This document shows, in pieces, positions 26,412-35,458 of a stretch of 64,000 bases of DNA. Positions within the stretch are counted from its first letter, which is position 1, and every line of letters begins with the position of its first letter. The stretch spans positions 111,891-175,890 of the forward strand of contig NZ_FMUR01000010.1 of NCBI RefSeq assembly GCF_900101605.1, given 5' to 3'. The DNA comes from Butyrivibrio hungatei (GTDB lineage Bacteria; Bacillota; Clostridia; Lachnospirales; Lachnospiraceae). Both the position numbers and the translations under genes were made by a program. Under the pieces are notes generated by a model that searched no databases, was not told where the DNA came from, and worked only from the letters and a program-made list of their open reading frames with translations.

Positions 26412-27701
26412 ATGGCATATGACAAAAATAATTTTGATCCCAAAGTAGCTGCTGAAGCCAGAAAAAAGGAAATGGAAGAGATCACCACAAAACTTGAAAA
26501 AGGCGTTAAGGATATCTTTTCCTCGGATAACTTCAAGGATTATCTGAATTTCTGCGCCAAGCTTCCCAGGTACTCTGTGAACAATCAGATCCTTATCATG
26601 ATGCAAAAACCTGATGCAACCATGTGTCAGTCCTTCACCGGCTGGAAAGATATGAACCGCCATGTGGTAAAGGGTGAGAAGGGAATCAGGATTCTTGCAC
26701 CTGCTCCTTACAAAATGGAACGTGAGCAGGACAAGCTGGATGCAAACGGCAGGGCAATCCTTGATAAAGATGGTGAGCCTGTAAAAGAAAAGGTTGAAGT
26801 GACAATCAATGCCTTTAAGCCTGTCAGTACTTTTGATGTGAGTCAGACTGATGGCGATCCGCTTCCAACACTTGGAATTGCAGAACTTACCGGAAGTGTG
26901 GATGGCTATAAGACGCTTCTCGATGCAATCACAGAAGTAGTTCCTGTACCCATCACTTTTGAAAACATTGAATCCGGTGCAAAGGGATATTTCCATTTGG
27001 AGGATAACCGTATCGCTGTGCAGGAGGGCATGAGTGAAGCCCAAACTGTAAAGACTATAATCCATGAAGCAGCCCACCAGGCACTTCACTCTAAGGATGC
27101 ACTGGAAGCTTCAGGAGAGAAAAAGTCGAAGAATCAGAAAGAGACAGAGGCCGAATCTGTAGCCTATGTAGTCTGCCAGCATTATGGCATAGACACTTCT
27201 GATTATTCCTTTGGCTATGTCGCTTCCTGGTCTGAGGGAAAAGAAGTACCTGAGCTTAAAGCATCCCTTGATACAATCCGCAGAACTGCATCAGAGATGA
27301 TTCAAAAGATTGATGACAAGGTTCAGGCTCTTACCACTGTGAAAGAGATTGATGAGTTCATGGAGGTTCATGGTGATGAGCTCCCTTTCGCTGATCCGGA
27401 GGCTGACCAGCCGGTTGGCTATATCAAGATCACACCTCCGGTTGATTTCAGTGATTTTAAGAATGATAAAAAGATCACTCTGACAGCTGAAACCAAAGCT
27501 GAATCCAAAGAAAATGCAGAGGAATCCAAAGAAAAGAAGGATGAAACCAAAGAAATTGCTAAGGCTGAGAAAAAACCTGCCAGCCGAGAATCTGCAAAGA
27601 AGACTTCCGTAAAGGATAAGCTCACTGCCGGAAAAGAAAAAGTATCAAAGACAAATAAAACAAAAACTGAGCCGAAGAAAGATCTTCAGGCCGCTATGTA
27701 A
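26412..27701 (+). CDS. ArdC-like ssDNA-binding and zinc metallopeptidase protein
   Basis: 429 residues. The N-terminal ArdC/DUF1738-like domain includes YSVNNQILIMMQKPDATMCQ and FTGWKDMNRHVVKGEKGIRI. A gluzincin-type domain follows with HEAAHQALH near residue 217 and a downstream Glu-rich helix (ETEAESVAYVVCQHYGID). A Lys/Glu-rich tail ends the protein. ArdC proteins protect incoming single-stranded DNA from restriction in the recipient; this role fits the transfer operon but is inferred. Confidence 0.8.
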   Translation: MAYDKNNFDPKVAAEARKKEMEEITTKLEKGVKDIFSSDNFKDYLNFCAKLPRYSVNNQILIMMQKPDATMCQSFTGWKDMNRHVVKGEKGIRILAPAPYKMEREQDKLDANGRAILDKDGEPVKEKVEVTINAFKPVSTFDVSQTDGDPLPTLGIAELTGSVDGYKTLLDAITEVVPVPITFENIESGAKGYFHLEDNRIAVQEGMSEAQTVKTIIHEAAHQALHSKDALEASGEKKSKNQKETEAESVAYVVCQHYGIDTSDYSFGYVASWSEGKEVPELKASLDTIRRTASEMIQKIDDKVQALTTVKEIDEFMEVHGDELPFADPEADQPVGYIKITPPVDFSDFKNDKKITLTAETKAESKENAEESKEKKDETKEIAKAEKKPASRESAKKTSVKDKLTAGKEKVSKTNKTKTEPKKDLQAAM

Positions 27702-27719
27702 ATGAGAGGAGAAAAACGC

Positions 27720-28013
27720 ATGAATAAGAAGTTGGTAATGGGAATTGTAGCAGGAGTAGGTGTAGTAGGCACGGTTGCAGGAATTGTTCACAGGAGCAAT
27801 CAGAAAGTCCGCAGGGCAAATCGTGCAGTCAGCGAGGCAACAGAGCTTGTAGAGAAATCTATGGATGTAGTGGAAAGGGCAATGAAGCTCCTTGATCGCA
27901 CTTATGATTTTGAGGATGACTACGATTTCCTTGAGGATGATTATGATGAGGATTTCGAGGATGACTACTGTGATGACTTCGATGAGGAAGGAGACGATGA
28001 CTGCGATGATTAA
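27720..28013 (+). CDS. Small membrane-anchored acidic protein
   Basis: 97 residues from the ATG at 27720 (AGAGGAG upstream). The N-terminal hydrophobic span MGIVAGVGVVGTVAGIV is followed by a helix and an extremely acidic tail (residues 58-97) with 30 or so Asp/Glu and three Cys. It overlaps the topB start. I do not recognise a family; acidic tails may mimic nucleic acid or bind cations. Confidence 0.6.
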   Translation: MNKKLVMGIVAGVGVVGTVAGIVHRSNQKVRRANRAVSEATELVEKSMDVVERAMKLLDRTYDFEDDYDFLEDDYDEDFEDDYCDDFDEEGDDDCDD

Positions 28014-30081
28014 CCTGGTGGTGGCTGAAAAGCCTTCGGTTGCGCAGTCCATCGGAAAGGTACTTGGATGCACCGGCAGACAGGATGGATACCTGGAAGG
28101 AAATGGATATCTTGTCAGCTGGTGCGTTGGGCACCTTATTGAACTTGCTGAGCCGGAGACTTATGACAGCAAATATGAAAAATGGAAAAAGGAAGATCTT
28201 CCTATAATCCCCGATATATTCAAGTATCAGGTTGCAGCTTCCACCAAAAAGCAGTTCCAGATATTGAAGGATCTGATGAACAGAGATGATGTCACAGTAG
28301 TAACAAATGCCTGTGATGCAGGACGTGAAGGGGAGCTAATATTCAGACTTGTCTATGATAAGGCAGGCTGCAAAAAGCCAATGAAGAGATTATGGATATC
28401 ATCTATGGAAGATGAGGCGATAAGAAACGGTTTTGATAACCTGGCTGATGGGAAAGATTATGACAGGCTTTATGAAGCCGCACTTTGCAGAGAACGTGCT
28501 GACTGGATTGTTGGCATCAATGCCACAAGGTTTTTCACCTGCTCTTATGGTCAGACCTTAAATGTAGGCCGTGTTATGACACCGACACTTGCGCTTACTG
28601 TAGAGCGTGAGGCACAGATAAGAGCTTTTAAGCCGGAAGACTTTTATCAGGTACAACTGGAAGGGAATGATCTCATCTTCACAGGAGAACGTATACCGGA
28701 TAAAGATGAAGCTGAGGATCTTGCAGAGAAATGTCGGACTGAGAGTAAGGCAGTAGTAACAAAAGCAGACATAAATGAAAAGTTGGAAAACGCTCCTGCT
28801 CTTTTTGACCTGACTTCTTTGCAGAGAGAAGCTAATAAAAGATATGGCTTCACAGCTCAGCAGACTCTTGATTATGCTCAGAGCCTTTATGAGAAAAAAC
28901 TGCTCACCTATCCAAGAACTGACAGCAGATTCCTCACAGATGATATGGAGACAACAGCGAGTTCTATCCTTGGAATCATAGGAAATAAGCTTTCCATAAA
29001 GATAACGGACGAGCTTAATTTCAAAAAGATTCTTAATAGCAAAAAAGTCACAGACCACCATGCAATCATCCCAACTGAAACACTTAGGTCGACAGATGTT
29101 GAAGCACTTCCTGAAGGGGAAAAGAAAATATTGCAGCTTGCAGCTACAAGGCTTGCCGAGAGTGTATCAGCTCCCTGCAAATATAAGGAAACTGTTGCAG
29201 AAGTCAGTTGCCTTGGGAAAACCTATACGCTTAAAGGAAAATATATAGCTGATCCCGGATGGCGAAGTGTAGCTAATACCAAAGATAAGGATTCTGATGA
29301 GGATAGCAGAGTTATTATTCTGGATTTTAAGGCAGGCGATACAGTTGCAATTGATAAAACTTCTGTGAAAGCAGGGAAGACCACACCTCCAAAATCCTAT
29401 ACAGAAGATACACTTCTTTCTGCCATGGAAAAGGCAGGCTGTGATGAAATCCCTGATGAAGCTGAGAGGAAAGGACTTGGCACACCTGCCACAAGAGCCG
29501 GTGTTATAGAAAAGCTTGTCCGCATTGGATTCCTGGAAAGGCGTGGAGATAAGAAAACAAAATATCTTGTTCCTACGCATAAGGGCGAGACCTTGATCAC
29601 AGTTATTCCTGAATCCATTCAGTCAGCTTCCATGACAGCCGACTGGGAGCAGAAGCTTTTAGAAATTGAAAAGGGCAGCTATGATGCAGATGCCTTTATG
29701 ATTGAGATCACACAGATGATAAGAAAACTGCTTGATACCTACAGGATAGTTCCTGATGCAGAGGTACTTATGCATCCTGTATATGAGCCTTTGGGAAAAT
29801 GCCCTCATTGTGGAAGCAATGTGGTAGAGAAGTCCAAGGGCTTTTTCTGTGAGAATAAGGACTGCAAATTTGCTCTTTGGAAGGATAATCGTTTCTTCGA
29901 TTCTCTTTCCAAGAAGCTTACGAAGCAGATTGCAGTGCAGCTGCTTACAGACGGAAAGGCAAAGCTGAAAAAATGCAGGTCGGTAAAAACTGGCAAGAGC
30001 TATGACACTACAGTAGTCCTATCTACAACTGATAATGGTCAGCCACAGTTCACTTTGGATTTCACGAAGGGAGGGAAATAG
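28006..30081 (+). CDS. topB: Type IA DNA topoisomerase III
   Basis: 691 residues from the ATG at 28006 (AAGGAG 12 nt upstream); the ATG at 27997 is an alternative only 3 nt from it. The Toprim domain begins NLVVAEKPSVAQSIGK and includes NACDAGREGELIFR. The catalytic Tyr lies in LLTYPRTDSRFL. A C-terminal zinc ribbon (CPHCGSNV ... CENKDCKFALW) is present. ICE-borne TopB likely relaxes or decatenates transferred DNA. Confidence 0.92.
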   Translation: MINLVVAEKPSVAQSIGKVLGCTGRQDGYLEGNGYLVSWCVGHLIELAEPETYDSKYEKWKKEDLPIIPDIFKYQVAASTKKQFQILKDLMNRDDVTVVTNACDAGREGELIFRLVYDKAGCKKPMKRLWISSMEDEAIRNGFDNLADGKDYDRLYEAALCRERADWIVGINATRFFTCSYGQTLNVGRVMTPTLALTVEREAQIRAFKPEDFYQVQLEGNDLIFTGERIPDKDEAEDLAEKCRTESKAVVTKADINEKLENAPALFDLTSLQREANKRYGFTAQQTLDYAQSLYEKKLLTYPRTDSRFLTDDMETTASSILGIIGNKLSIKITDELNFKKILNSKKVTDHHAIIPTETLRSTDVEALPEGEKKILQLAATRLAESVSAPCKYKETVAEVSCLGKTYTLKGKYIADPGWRSVANTKDKDSDEDSRVIILDFKAGDTVAIDKTSVKAGKTTPPKSYTEDTLLSAMEKAGCDEIPDEAERKGLGTPATRAGVIEKLVRIGFLERRGDKKTKYLVPTHKGETLITVIPESIQSASMTADWEQKLLEIEKGSYDADAFMIEITQMIRKLLDTYRIVPDAEVLMHPVYEPLGKCPHCGSNVVEKSKGFFCENKDCKFALWKDNRFFDSLSKKLTKQIAVQLLTDGKAKLKKCRSVKTGKSYDTTVVLSTTDNGQPQFTLDFTKGGK

Positions 30082-30084
30082 CCT

Positions 30085-30444
30085 ATGGAGAAAAAGAAAA
30101 AGAATAAGATCAGAAAATGGGATGAAGTCGGCGGTGCAGTAGAAGTCGAGGAAGAAGTTTTTTCGGAAAGCCCAACAGAAGATCCCGGTGCCGGTCCATC
30201 TGTCAGCAGGAACTTCATGCGAGGCATTGAGGACATGGTTGAGCAGAATGATAACAATTTTGATGGTGTTATCAACAATCTTCCTGAAGATAAGACACCT
30301 GCTCAGAAGACAAATGCAGATGTGATAGAAGAGGAACTGGAGAAAAAGTCTGTTCTTAAGAAACTTCAGGAAGCTGCCTATGATGTAGAAAAGCCAAAGC
30401 CTGTAACTCCTTGTTGCTTCTGTAATGCCCTGGAGAGGTTCTGA
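30085..30444 (+). CDS. Hypothetical protein with a terminal Cys motif
   Basis: 119 residues, largely charged and predicted disordered, ending PCCFCNALERF. It lies 3 bp after topB and overlaps the region of the mobC ribosome site, so it belongs to the mobilisation operon. I cannot assign a family. The conserved-looking C-terminal Cys triplet may bind metal or serve as an interaction tip. Confidence 0.5.
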   Translation: MEKKKKNKIRKWDEVGGAVEVEEEVFSESPTEDPGAGPSVSRNFMRGIEDMVEQNDNNFDGVINNLPEDKTPAQKTNADVIEEELEKKSVLKKLQEAAYDVEKPKPVTPCCFCNALERF

Positions 30445-30445
30445 T

Positions 30446-30775
30446 ATGCGTGAGTATACGGACAGAATCCGGGTATGGATAAAGCCCGGAGATAAGGAAA
30501 AAATAAGAAAGCGTATGGAAGAAGCCGGTATCAGAAACATGTCTGCCTATATCAGAAAAATGGCGATTGATGGTTATGTTATAAAGCTGGATCTTAGTGA
30601 TGTGAAGGAGGTATCACGCCTCCTTCGCATCAACGCCAATAACATCAACCAATATGCAAAAAGAGCCAATGAAACTGGCAGCATATATCTGGAAGATATC
30701 AAAGATGTTCAGAGACAGCAGGAAGAACTTTGGATTCTTATGAAAGAAATATTACAGAGGCTTGCTACGATTTAA
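30446..30775 (+). CDS. mobC: Relaxosome accessory protein MobC-like
   Basis: 109 residues from the ATG at 30446 (GGAGAGG 7 nt upstream). RIRVWIKPGDKEKIRKRMEEAG with MSAYIRKMAIDG is a ribbon-helix-helix DNA-binding start, and LSDVKEVSRLLRINANNINQYAKRANE is the MobC signature. It would help the relaxase nick oriT. Placed directly before the relaxase. Confidence 0.85.
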   Translation: MREYTDRIRVWIKPGDKEKIRKRMEEAGIRNMSAYIRKMAIDGYVIKLDLSDVKEVSRLLRINANNINQYAKRANETGSIYLEDIKDVQRQQEELWILMKEILQRLATI

Positions 30776-30793
30776 GAAAAGAGGTGATGACTT

Positions 30794-32215
30794 ATAGCTG
30801 CTACCAGACTTATAGCCATGCATATGAATAAAGGAAAATCCATTCAGCAGTGCCTGAAGGACAGAACGGATTATGCTCAGAATCCTGAGAAGACAGATGG
30901 TGGTATTCTGGTCAGCAGCTATGAGTGTGATCCTAAGCTTGTGGAGGAGCAGTTCGCTCTTGCCAAAAGAGAATATCAGCATAATACCGGCAGAGAAAAT
31001 AATAATGATGTGATTGCATATCAGATAAGGCAGGCTTTTAAAACCGGAGAAATCACACCGGAGGAAGCCAACAGAATCGGATATGAAACGGCTATGCGCT
31101 GGACTAAGGGGAGACATGCTTTTATAGTCGCTACACATGTAGATAAAGCGCATATTCATAACCACATCATATATAATTCCACGAATCTTGACTGTAACAG
31201 AAAATTCAGAGATTTTCATTTATCAGGAATAGCACTCCATAAAGTCAGCGACATCGTATGCCTTGAAAATGGTCTCTCTGTCATTACTCCGAGGAAACCA
31301 AGTGAACGAAGCAAGCGCACTGTTTATCCTCAGCGGAAAAGCTACCGTGAAGAAATCCGTGAGTCCATTGATATCTGTATGGAGCAAAAGCCCAAAGATA
31401 TGGAAGAGCTTATAAAGCTTCTTCAGGAAATGGGATACGAAATAAAACGCGGTAAATATGTTTCTCTTAAGGGTAGAGATCAAAAGAAGTTTTTACGAAT
31501 GCGCTCTCTTGGAGCAGGCTATAGAGAAGAGGATTTGGAGAAAGTCTTTTCCGGGGAAAGTGCATTTACACCTGATCCGAAGCAACAGCGTACTGACGAA
31601 AATGTTTATGTTAAACCTGAGCCAAAGGTGGATATGCTTCTTGATATTCAGGCTATGATTGCCAAGGGAAAAGGACCAGGCTATGAACGCTGGGCTAAGG
31701 TTCATAACATAAAGCAGATGGCACAGACGCTTCTTTTTCTGGAAGAACATGGTCTCAGAGATTATGATGAACTCTCAGAAAAAGCCAGGGCAGCCTCCGA
31801 GAGATTTGGAGAAATTACTGAGAAGCAGAAAGCTCTTGAGGCAAGGCTTGTTGAGATAGCTGCGCTGAAAAAGCATATTATAAACTATTCCAAGACTAAG
31901 GACACTTATGCTGAATATCGCAAGAGCGGTTATAGCAAAAAGGTCTTTGAAGAGCACAGGGAGGCTATCACTCTTTGTAAAGCTGCTAAGGAAGCTTTCT
32001 CCAAGATCGAGGGTAAACTTCCTAAGATCAAAGAACTGAATCAGGAATACAGCGAAGTCCTTCAGGAAAAGAAAAAGACCTATGCCGAGTACCGGCAGGC
32101 GAAGCAGGATATGAAGGATCTACAGACTGCAAAGTATAATGTAGACCGACTGCTCAAATCTGAGCAGTCGAAAGAGCAGGACGAAAAGCAAAAGACAACT
32201 GAACAGACTCTATAA
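30794..32215 (+). CDS. Relaxase/mobilisation nuclease (MobA/VirD2-like), probable AUA start
   Basis: The family N-terminus (AATRLIAMHMNKGKSI) begins upstream of the first ATG (30818). In that frame the only plausible start is ATA at 30794, 5 nt after GAGGTGAT (30781-30788); the next upstream codons are CTT and a stop. The nuclease domain has RTDYAQNPEKT, SYECDP, and the three-His metal motif HAFIVATHVDKAHIHNHIIYN. The C-terminal half is coiled-coil. About 473 residues. It cuts oriT and pilots the strand. If AUA is not used, translation may begin at 30818 or 30824, losing conserved residues. Confidence 0.85.
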   Translation: MAATRLIAMHMNKGKSIQQCLKDRTDYAQNPEKTDGGILVSSYECDPKLVEEQFALAKREYQHNTGRENNNDVIAYQIRQAFKTGEITPEEANRIGYETAMRWTKGRHAFIVATHVDKAHIHNHIIYNSTNLDCNRKFRDFHLSGIALHKVSDIVCLENGLSVITPRKPSERSKRTVYPQRKSYREEIRESIDICMEQKPKDMEELIKLLQEMGYEIKRGKYVSLKGRDQKKFLRMRSLGAGYREEDLEKVFSGESAFTPDPKQQRTDENVYVKPEPKVDMLLDIQAMIAKGKGPGYERWAKVHNIKQMAQTLLFLEEHGLRDYDELSEKARAASERFGEITEKQKALEARLVEIAALKKHIINYSKTKDTYAEYRKSGYSKKVFEEHREAITLCKAAKEAFSKIEGKLPKIKELNQEYSEVLQEKKKTYAEYRQAKQDMKDLQTAKYNVDRLLKSEQSKEQDEKQKTTEQTL

Positions 32216-32219
32216 GACT

Positions 32220-32265
32220 GAGGGAGATTTCATTGTGAGGACACAATGGAGTCTCCCTCTTTTTT
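32220..32265 (+). terminator. Terminator after the relaxase
   Basis: GAGGGAGA (32220-32227) pairs with TCTCCCTC (32252-32259), with an inner CATTGTG/CACAATG stem on an AGGA loop, then TTTTTT. It closes the mobilisation operon 5 bp after the stop. Confidence 0.85.
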
Positions 32266-32279
32266 GCGTTATGAGAAGT

Positions 32280-32411
32280 TCTGTCAGCGTCAACTTTGTT
32301 GATGCGTAGCTCCGAGTGAAAACGAGGTTCAGGGGGATTGGGGGAATGACCACCAACAAGCAAAAACGCATCGAGGGTCCTCGGTGCCCTGCTTGCGAAA
32401 ATGAAAAACAT
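32280..32411. other. Candidate oriT region
   Basis: A gene-free, more GC-rich patch after the relaxase. It holds GGGGGATTGGGGGAATGACC (32334-32353) and a near-perfect inverted repeat ATCGAGG (32370-32376)/CCTCGGT (32379-32385) next to GTGCCCTGC (32384-32392). An inverted repeat 5' to a GTGC..CCT-like nick site is the plan of MOB-P origins. The nick site match is loose, and the call is based on position and architecture only. Confidence 0.4.
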
Positions 32412-32498
32412 TTATAAATCATGCATTGATGATATAATTAGTTATAACGTACACAAATAACGTTTATCTTTTCTGAACAACTAAGGGAGGTTTAAATT

Positions 32499-32759
32499 AT
32501 GCCACATGGAAGTTATGCGGAATGTCCAAATTGCGGAATAGTAGCACATGGTGATGACGAAATTGAGGAAATATTTGGATTTAGATATGGCCATACAAAG
32601 CCACAATCATGGTGCAAGGAATGTCGAAGCAGTAGAAATTATGGTTCAGGTGAAAGACTAAGTGTTTGGGATGCTGCTGATATCTGGATGTCTAATGGTA
32701 TGGATGAGGATTATATGTTTGGATATTCAGAAGATGAGCTGAGGAATGCGCTTCGATAG
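32499..32759 (+). CDS. Small zinc-ribbon hypothetical protein
   Basis: 86 residues. CPNCG near the start and CKECR about 30 residues later can coordinate zinc. The remainder is acidic. GGGAGG is upstream of the ATG. It stands alone between oriT-like DNA and a bidirectional terminator at the left edge of the AT-rich cargo. Function unknown. Confidence 0.6.
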   Translation: MPHGSYAECPNCGIVAHGDDEIEEIFGFRYGHTKPQSWCKECRSSRNYGSGERLSVWDAADIWMSNGMDEDYMFGYSEDELRNALR

Positions 32760-32814
32760 AACAATAATGATTATAAGGATCTTTATGAGTACTCTTATAT
32801 ATTGTATCAATTAC

Positions 32815-32849
32815 AATAGAACCTCCACACCATATGTGGAGGTTCTATT
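32815..32849. terminator. Bidirectional terminator
   Basis: AATAGAACCTCCAC (32815-32828) and GTGGAGGTTCTATT (32836-32849) form a perfect 14-bp stem with a 7-nt loop between convergent genes, able to stop transcription from either side. Confidence 0.85.
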
Positions 32850-32862
32850 ACTTGACATAAAT

Positions 32863-33402
32863 CTAAACTAAACCTTGCTCCAATAGCCCAGAATAAAGCA
32901 TTTTTCTTCCTGAGTAGTTCCAGTAAGCACAGTCTTGTTCCATGAAAAGCCACTTTACTGACAATAGTATAATTTCAATAGGGCGTTCAATCCCTTCAAA
33001 GTCATGGAAGAAGATACCTAATGGAGTAGTTAAGTCAATGTCTTCACATCTATAGATCTTAGCAATTATTGATTTCACAGCATCGTATTCTTCAGGATAT
33101 TTTGATTTGCACTCAATTAACACATCAAAAATATCCTGATGGCTAGGATTCGAATATCTTCTATTCTTTTTGAACCACATACCACTCACATTAACGGTGA
33201 AGTCAAAACCTTTGTTCAGCTGAGTGGGCCTTTTTAGATAGATCCCGTATTCTTTATAAGATTCAACGAAATATGTGTATCGTGAACAATTATCCCCTGT
33301 TCCAGTGCCACATTCTTCCTCGAGCATTTTGGAAATAAGGGCTTTACGTTTTATAACCCGATCGCCTGCTGGTAATGTGTAATAAACTTCATGTGAACCC
33401 AT
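32863..33402 (-). CDS. Hypothetical protein paired with the MutH-like nuclease
   Basis: 179 residues starting MGSHEVYYTLPAGDRVIKRK. It includes a segment rich in aromatic residues (NVSGMWFKKNRRYSNPSHQDIFDVLIE) and ends in GRKMLYSGLLEQ. It follows the MutH/Sau3AI-like gene by about 20 bp on the same strand, so they are probably one operon. I do not recognise a family; it could be a restriction partner or an unrelated passenger. Confidence 0.6.
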   Translation of the reverse strand: MGSHEVYYTLPAGDRVIKRKALISKMLEEECGTGTGDNCSRYTYFVESYKEYGIYLKRPTQLNKGFDFTVNVSGMWFKKNRRYSNPSHQDIFDVLIECKSKYPEEYDAVKSIIAKIYRCEDIDLTTPLGIFFHDFEGIERPIEIILLSVKWLFMEQDCAYWNYSGRKMLYSGLLEQGLV

Positions 33403-33421
33403 AAAAGCTCCTTTCGAAGAT

Positions 33422-34123
33422 TTAGATACCCATCATTTTTCTAATATCAAAGACAAACTGGCGCTGGAAATAGAAGGCATGGTTTTTGTTTGAAACATAT
33501 CTACCATAAATTTCTGAATAAATTGCATTATATGAACCATCACTTCGTCTGCTATCTTTGCTTCTAACTTGTAAATGCTTACCGTTAGATGTGTGTATAA
33601 AACCATCAGGGCTTGTTTCAACATGATTCTTTAGTTGCCTACATATGCTGTAGTAATCTTCTCTCCAAATATTCATCAGGTCAGAAAACTCTGGCCGGTC
33701 TAAATCGATGTGAATTGGCATGAAGAATTTCCAAGAATGAGGATCTCCATCTTTACAAACGGGTACGTATAGAAGATTGCTTATTTTTTCATATAGGTGG
33801 GTTTCCTCAAAAGTTTTTTCCATCAATAGTTCGTCTATAATGCTGCTAATCTGAGTAACGAAAACGGTCTCTTTTGGTTCGCCATAAGCATCGCACTTAT
33901 TGGTTTTTAATTCCCCATCATCAAAATCTAAATTAGAACTATCAAGTTTTTTTCCAAGGGCTAGTTCGAGCAACTGACCAGTTTTTCCCTTGTTGATGAT
34001 AATTGACTGGATATCATCCTCTGAAAAAAGTTTTGAAAAAGGAATGTCAGACAGTTTTTTTATTTTTTCTTCAGCTTCCTGTAAATACATAAGATATAAC
34101 CTCCATACATCTAATAAATTCAT
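33422..34123 (-). CDS. MutH/Sau3AI-like type II restriction endonuclease
   Basis: 233 residues. The segment GKTGQLLELALGKKLD ... LDFDDGELKTNK carries the MutH-family catalytic pattern (Glu in QLLE, then Asp, and Glu-x-Lys as ELK). It is transcribed away from an XRE-type controller and a methyltransferase gene at 34277-35362, which is the usual layout of a controller-regulated restriction system. The recognition site is not predictable; GATC is typical for MutH/Sau3AI, but the neighbouring methylase is of an amino-methyl class. Confidence 0.75.
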   Translation of the reverse strand: MNLLDVWRLYLMYLQEAEEKIKKLSDIPFSKLFSEDDIQSIIINKGKTGQLLELALGKKLDSSNLDFDDGELKTNKCDAYGEPKETVFVTQISSIIDELLMEKTFEETHLYEKISNLLYVPVCKDGDPHSWKFFMPIHIDLDRPEFSDLMNIWREDYYSICRQLKNHVETSPDGFIHTSNGKHLQVRSKDSRRSDGSYNAIYSEIYGRYVSNKNHAFYFQRQFVFDIRKMMGI

Positions 34124-34276
34124 TCCATAGAAATACGATAATTGTTAGCAACAGGAAAAATCAACGAATGTAAGAATTAACAACCTTTATAAATAAATAT
34201 GTAGGAAAACATTTACATTTAAAGGACGGAGTGTTATATTTTTTAATACAAGATTGAAATTGGACAGGAGAACAAT

Positions 34277-34621
34277 ATGGCAGATATCGGAGAGAATTTG
34301 AAAAAAGCTCGCAAGGCAGCAGGTATACGACAAGAAGACGCGGCTAACAAAGTTGGAATGCTTAGGGTTACATTAAGTTCAATTGAATCCGGAAAGAGAA
34401 AAGTAAGTACTGATGAATTAGTTAAATTTGCAAGTTTATATAAGGTTGATCCAGATGTGTTGTTGGAATACAGTGCAGATAATGATGAGGCTACCAAAAG
34501 AAGATTAAGCAAATATTTGCAATTGATTACAATGCAGGAGAAGTTTTTGCATTTGAGTGATGGCGATAAACAGGAAGTATTAGATATTATTGATATAAAG
34601 CTTAAGAAGAGAAAGGGGTGA
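34277..34621 (+). CDS. XRE-family regulator, probable restriction controller protein
   Basis: 114 residues with an HTH in the first 60 (IGENLKKARKAAGIRQEDAANKVGMLRVTLSSIESGKRKVS). It lies divergent to the MutH-like gene and in the same direction as, and in the same frame as, the methyltransferase that follows, with only 33 bp between. It probably delays nuclease expression until the host is methylated, as C proteins do. Confidence 0.8.
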   Translation: MADIGENLKKARKAAGIRQEDAANKVGMLRVTLSSIESGKRKVSTDELVKFASLYKVDPDVLLEYSADNDEATKRRLSKYLQLITMQEKFLHLSDGDKQEVLDIIDIKLKKRKG

Positions 34622-34654
34622 AGAGGTATAATAACTCAGCCAATAGATTTTAAA

Positions 34655-35362
34655 ATGGAAAAAACTACTATTTGGTCATTTCCAGATAGAGGAGAATGGG
34701 CTACACATTCTGGAAAATACAGAGGAAATTGGTCACCATATGTTCCCAGAAATCTATTATTAAAATATTCTAAAGAAGGTGATTGGGTTCTTGATCAATT
34801 TGTGGGAAGCGGAACATCATTGGTGGAAGCGAAGCTTTTAAATCGAAATGCCATAGGTGTAGATATAAATACAAATGCGTTATTGCTATCAGAGAATAAT
34901 CTTAAATTTGAGTCAGATAGTAAATCTAGAATAGTCTTAAAGGAAGGGACTGCTGAGAATTTAGATTTTATAAAAGATAATAGTATTGATATGATATGTA
35001 CTCATCCACCTTATGCTGATATCATAAAATATAGTTCAGGTATTTTAGGTGATATTTCATTGCTAAAGTATGATGACTTTTTGGCTTCAATGAATAAGGT
35101 TGCTTCCGAAGCAAATCGTGTTTTGAAGAAAAACCGTATTTGTGCTTTTATGATTGGAGATATAAGAGAGCATGGATATGTCAGACCGCTTGGAATGGAT
35201 GCTATGCAAATATTTATTGATAATGGCTTTAAGCTGAAAGAAATAATTATCAAGGAGCAGCATAATTGTAGAAGCACCGCATACTGGGAGAGGAAAAAAA
35301 GAAGCTTTTATTTACTAGCGCATGAATATATATTTGTTCTTGAAAAAATCAGCGAACGCTGA
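34655..35362 (+). CDS. DNA amino-methyltransferase (N6-adenine or N4-cytosine)
   Basis: 235 residues. Motif I DQFVGSGTSLVEA and motif IV THPPY in the order seen in beta-type amino methylases; the target-recognition start WSFPDRGEWATHSGKYRGNW is typical. It would protect host DNA from the adjacent MutH-like nuclease. The ATG at 34655 has no nearby ribosome site; in-frame ATA codons at 34628 and 34631, close behind AGAGGT, are odd alternatives. Confidence 0.85.
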   Translation: MEKTTIWSFPDRGEWATHSGKYRGNWSPYVPRNLLLKYSKEGDWVLDQFVGSGTSLVEAKLLNRNAIGVDINTNALLLSENNLKFESDSKSRIVLKEGTAENLDFIKDNSIDMICTHPPYADIIKYSSGILGDISLLKYDDFLASMNKVASEANRVLKKNRICAFMIGDIREHGYVRPLGMDAMQIFIDNGFKLKEIIIKEQHNCRSTAYWERKKRSFYLLAHEYIFVLEKISER

Positions 35363-35458
35363 TTTTTTGTTGCATTCGGTGAATTTATGCTGTAATCTAA
35401 TACTTGAAGTTGGTGTGGGCTGAATAATACAGCTAGAGTATTGGCGTTGGAGATGAAC

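Noticed and set aside
26115..27089. 324-codon minus-strand frame
   Set aside because: It crosses the ends of DUF4366, a small gene and the ArdC-like gene, and has no recognisable motif; an antisense shadow.
27892..28005. Longer start for topB
   Set aside because: The extension lies wholly in another frame of the acidic membrane protein and precedes the conserved topoisomerase N-terminus.
32154..32411. 85-codon minus-strand frame over the candidate oriT
   Set aside because: It begins in noncoding DNA and runs into the terminator and relaxase end; no ribosome site.
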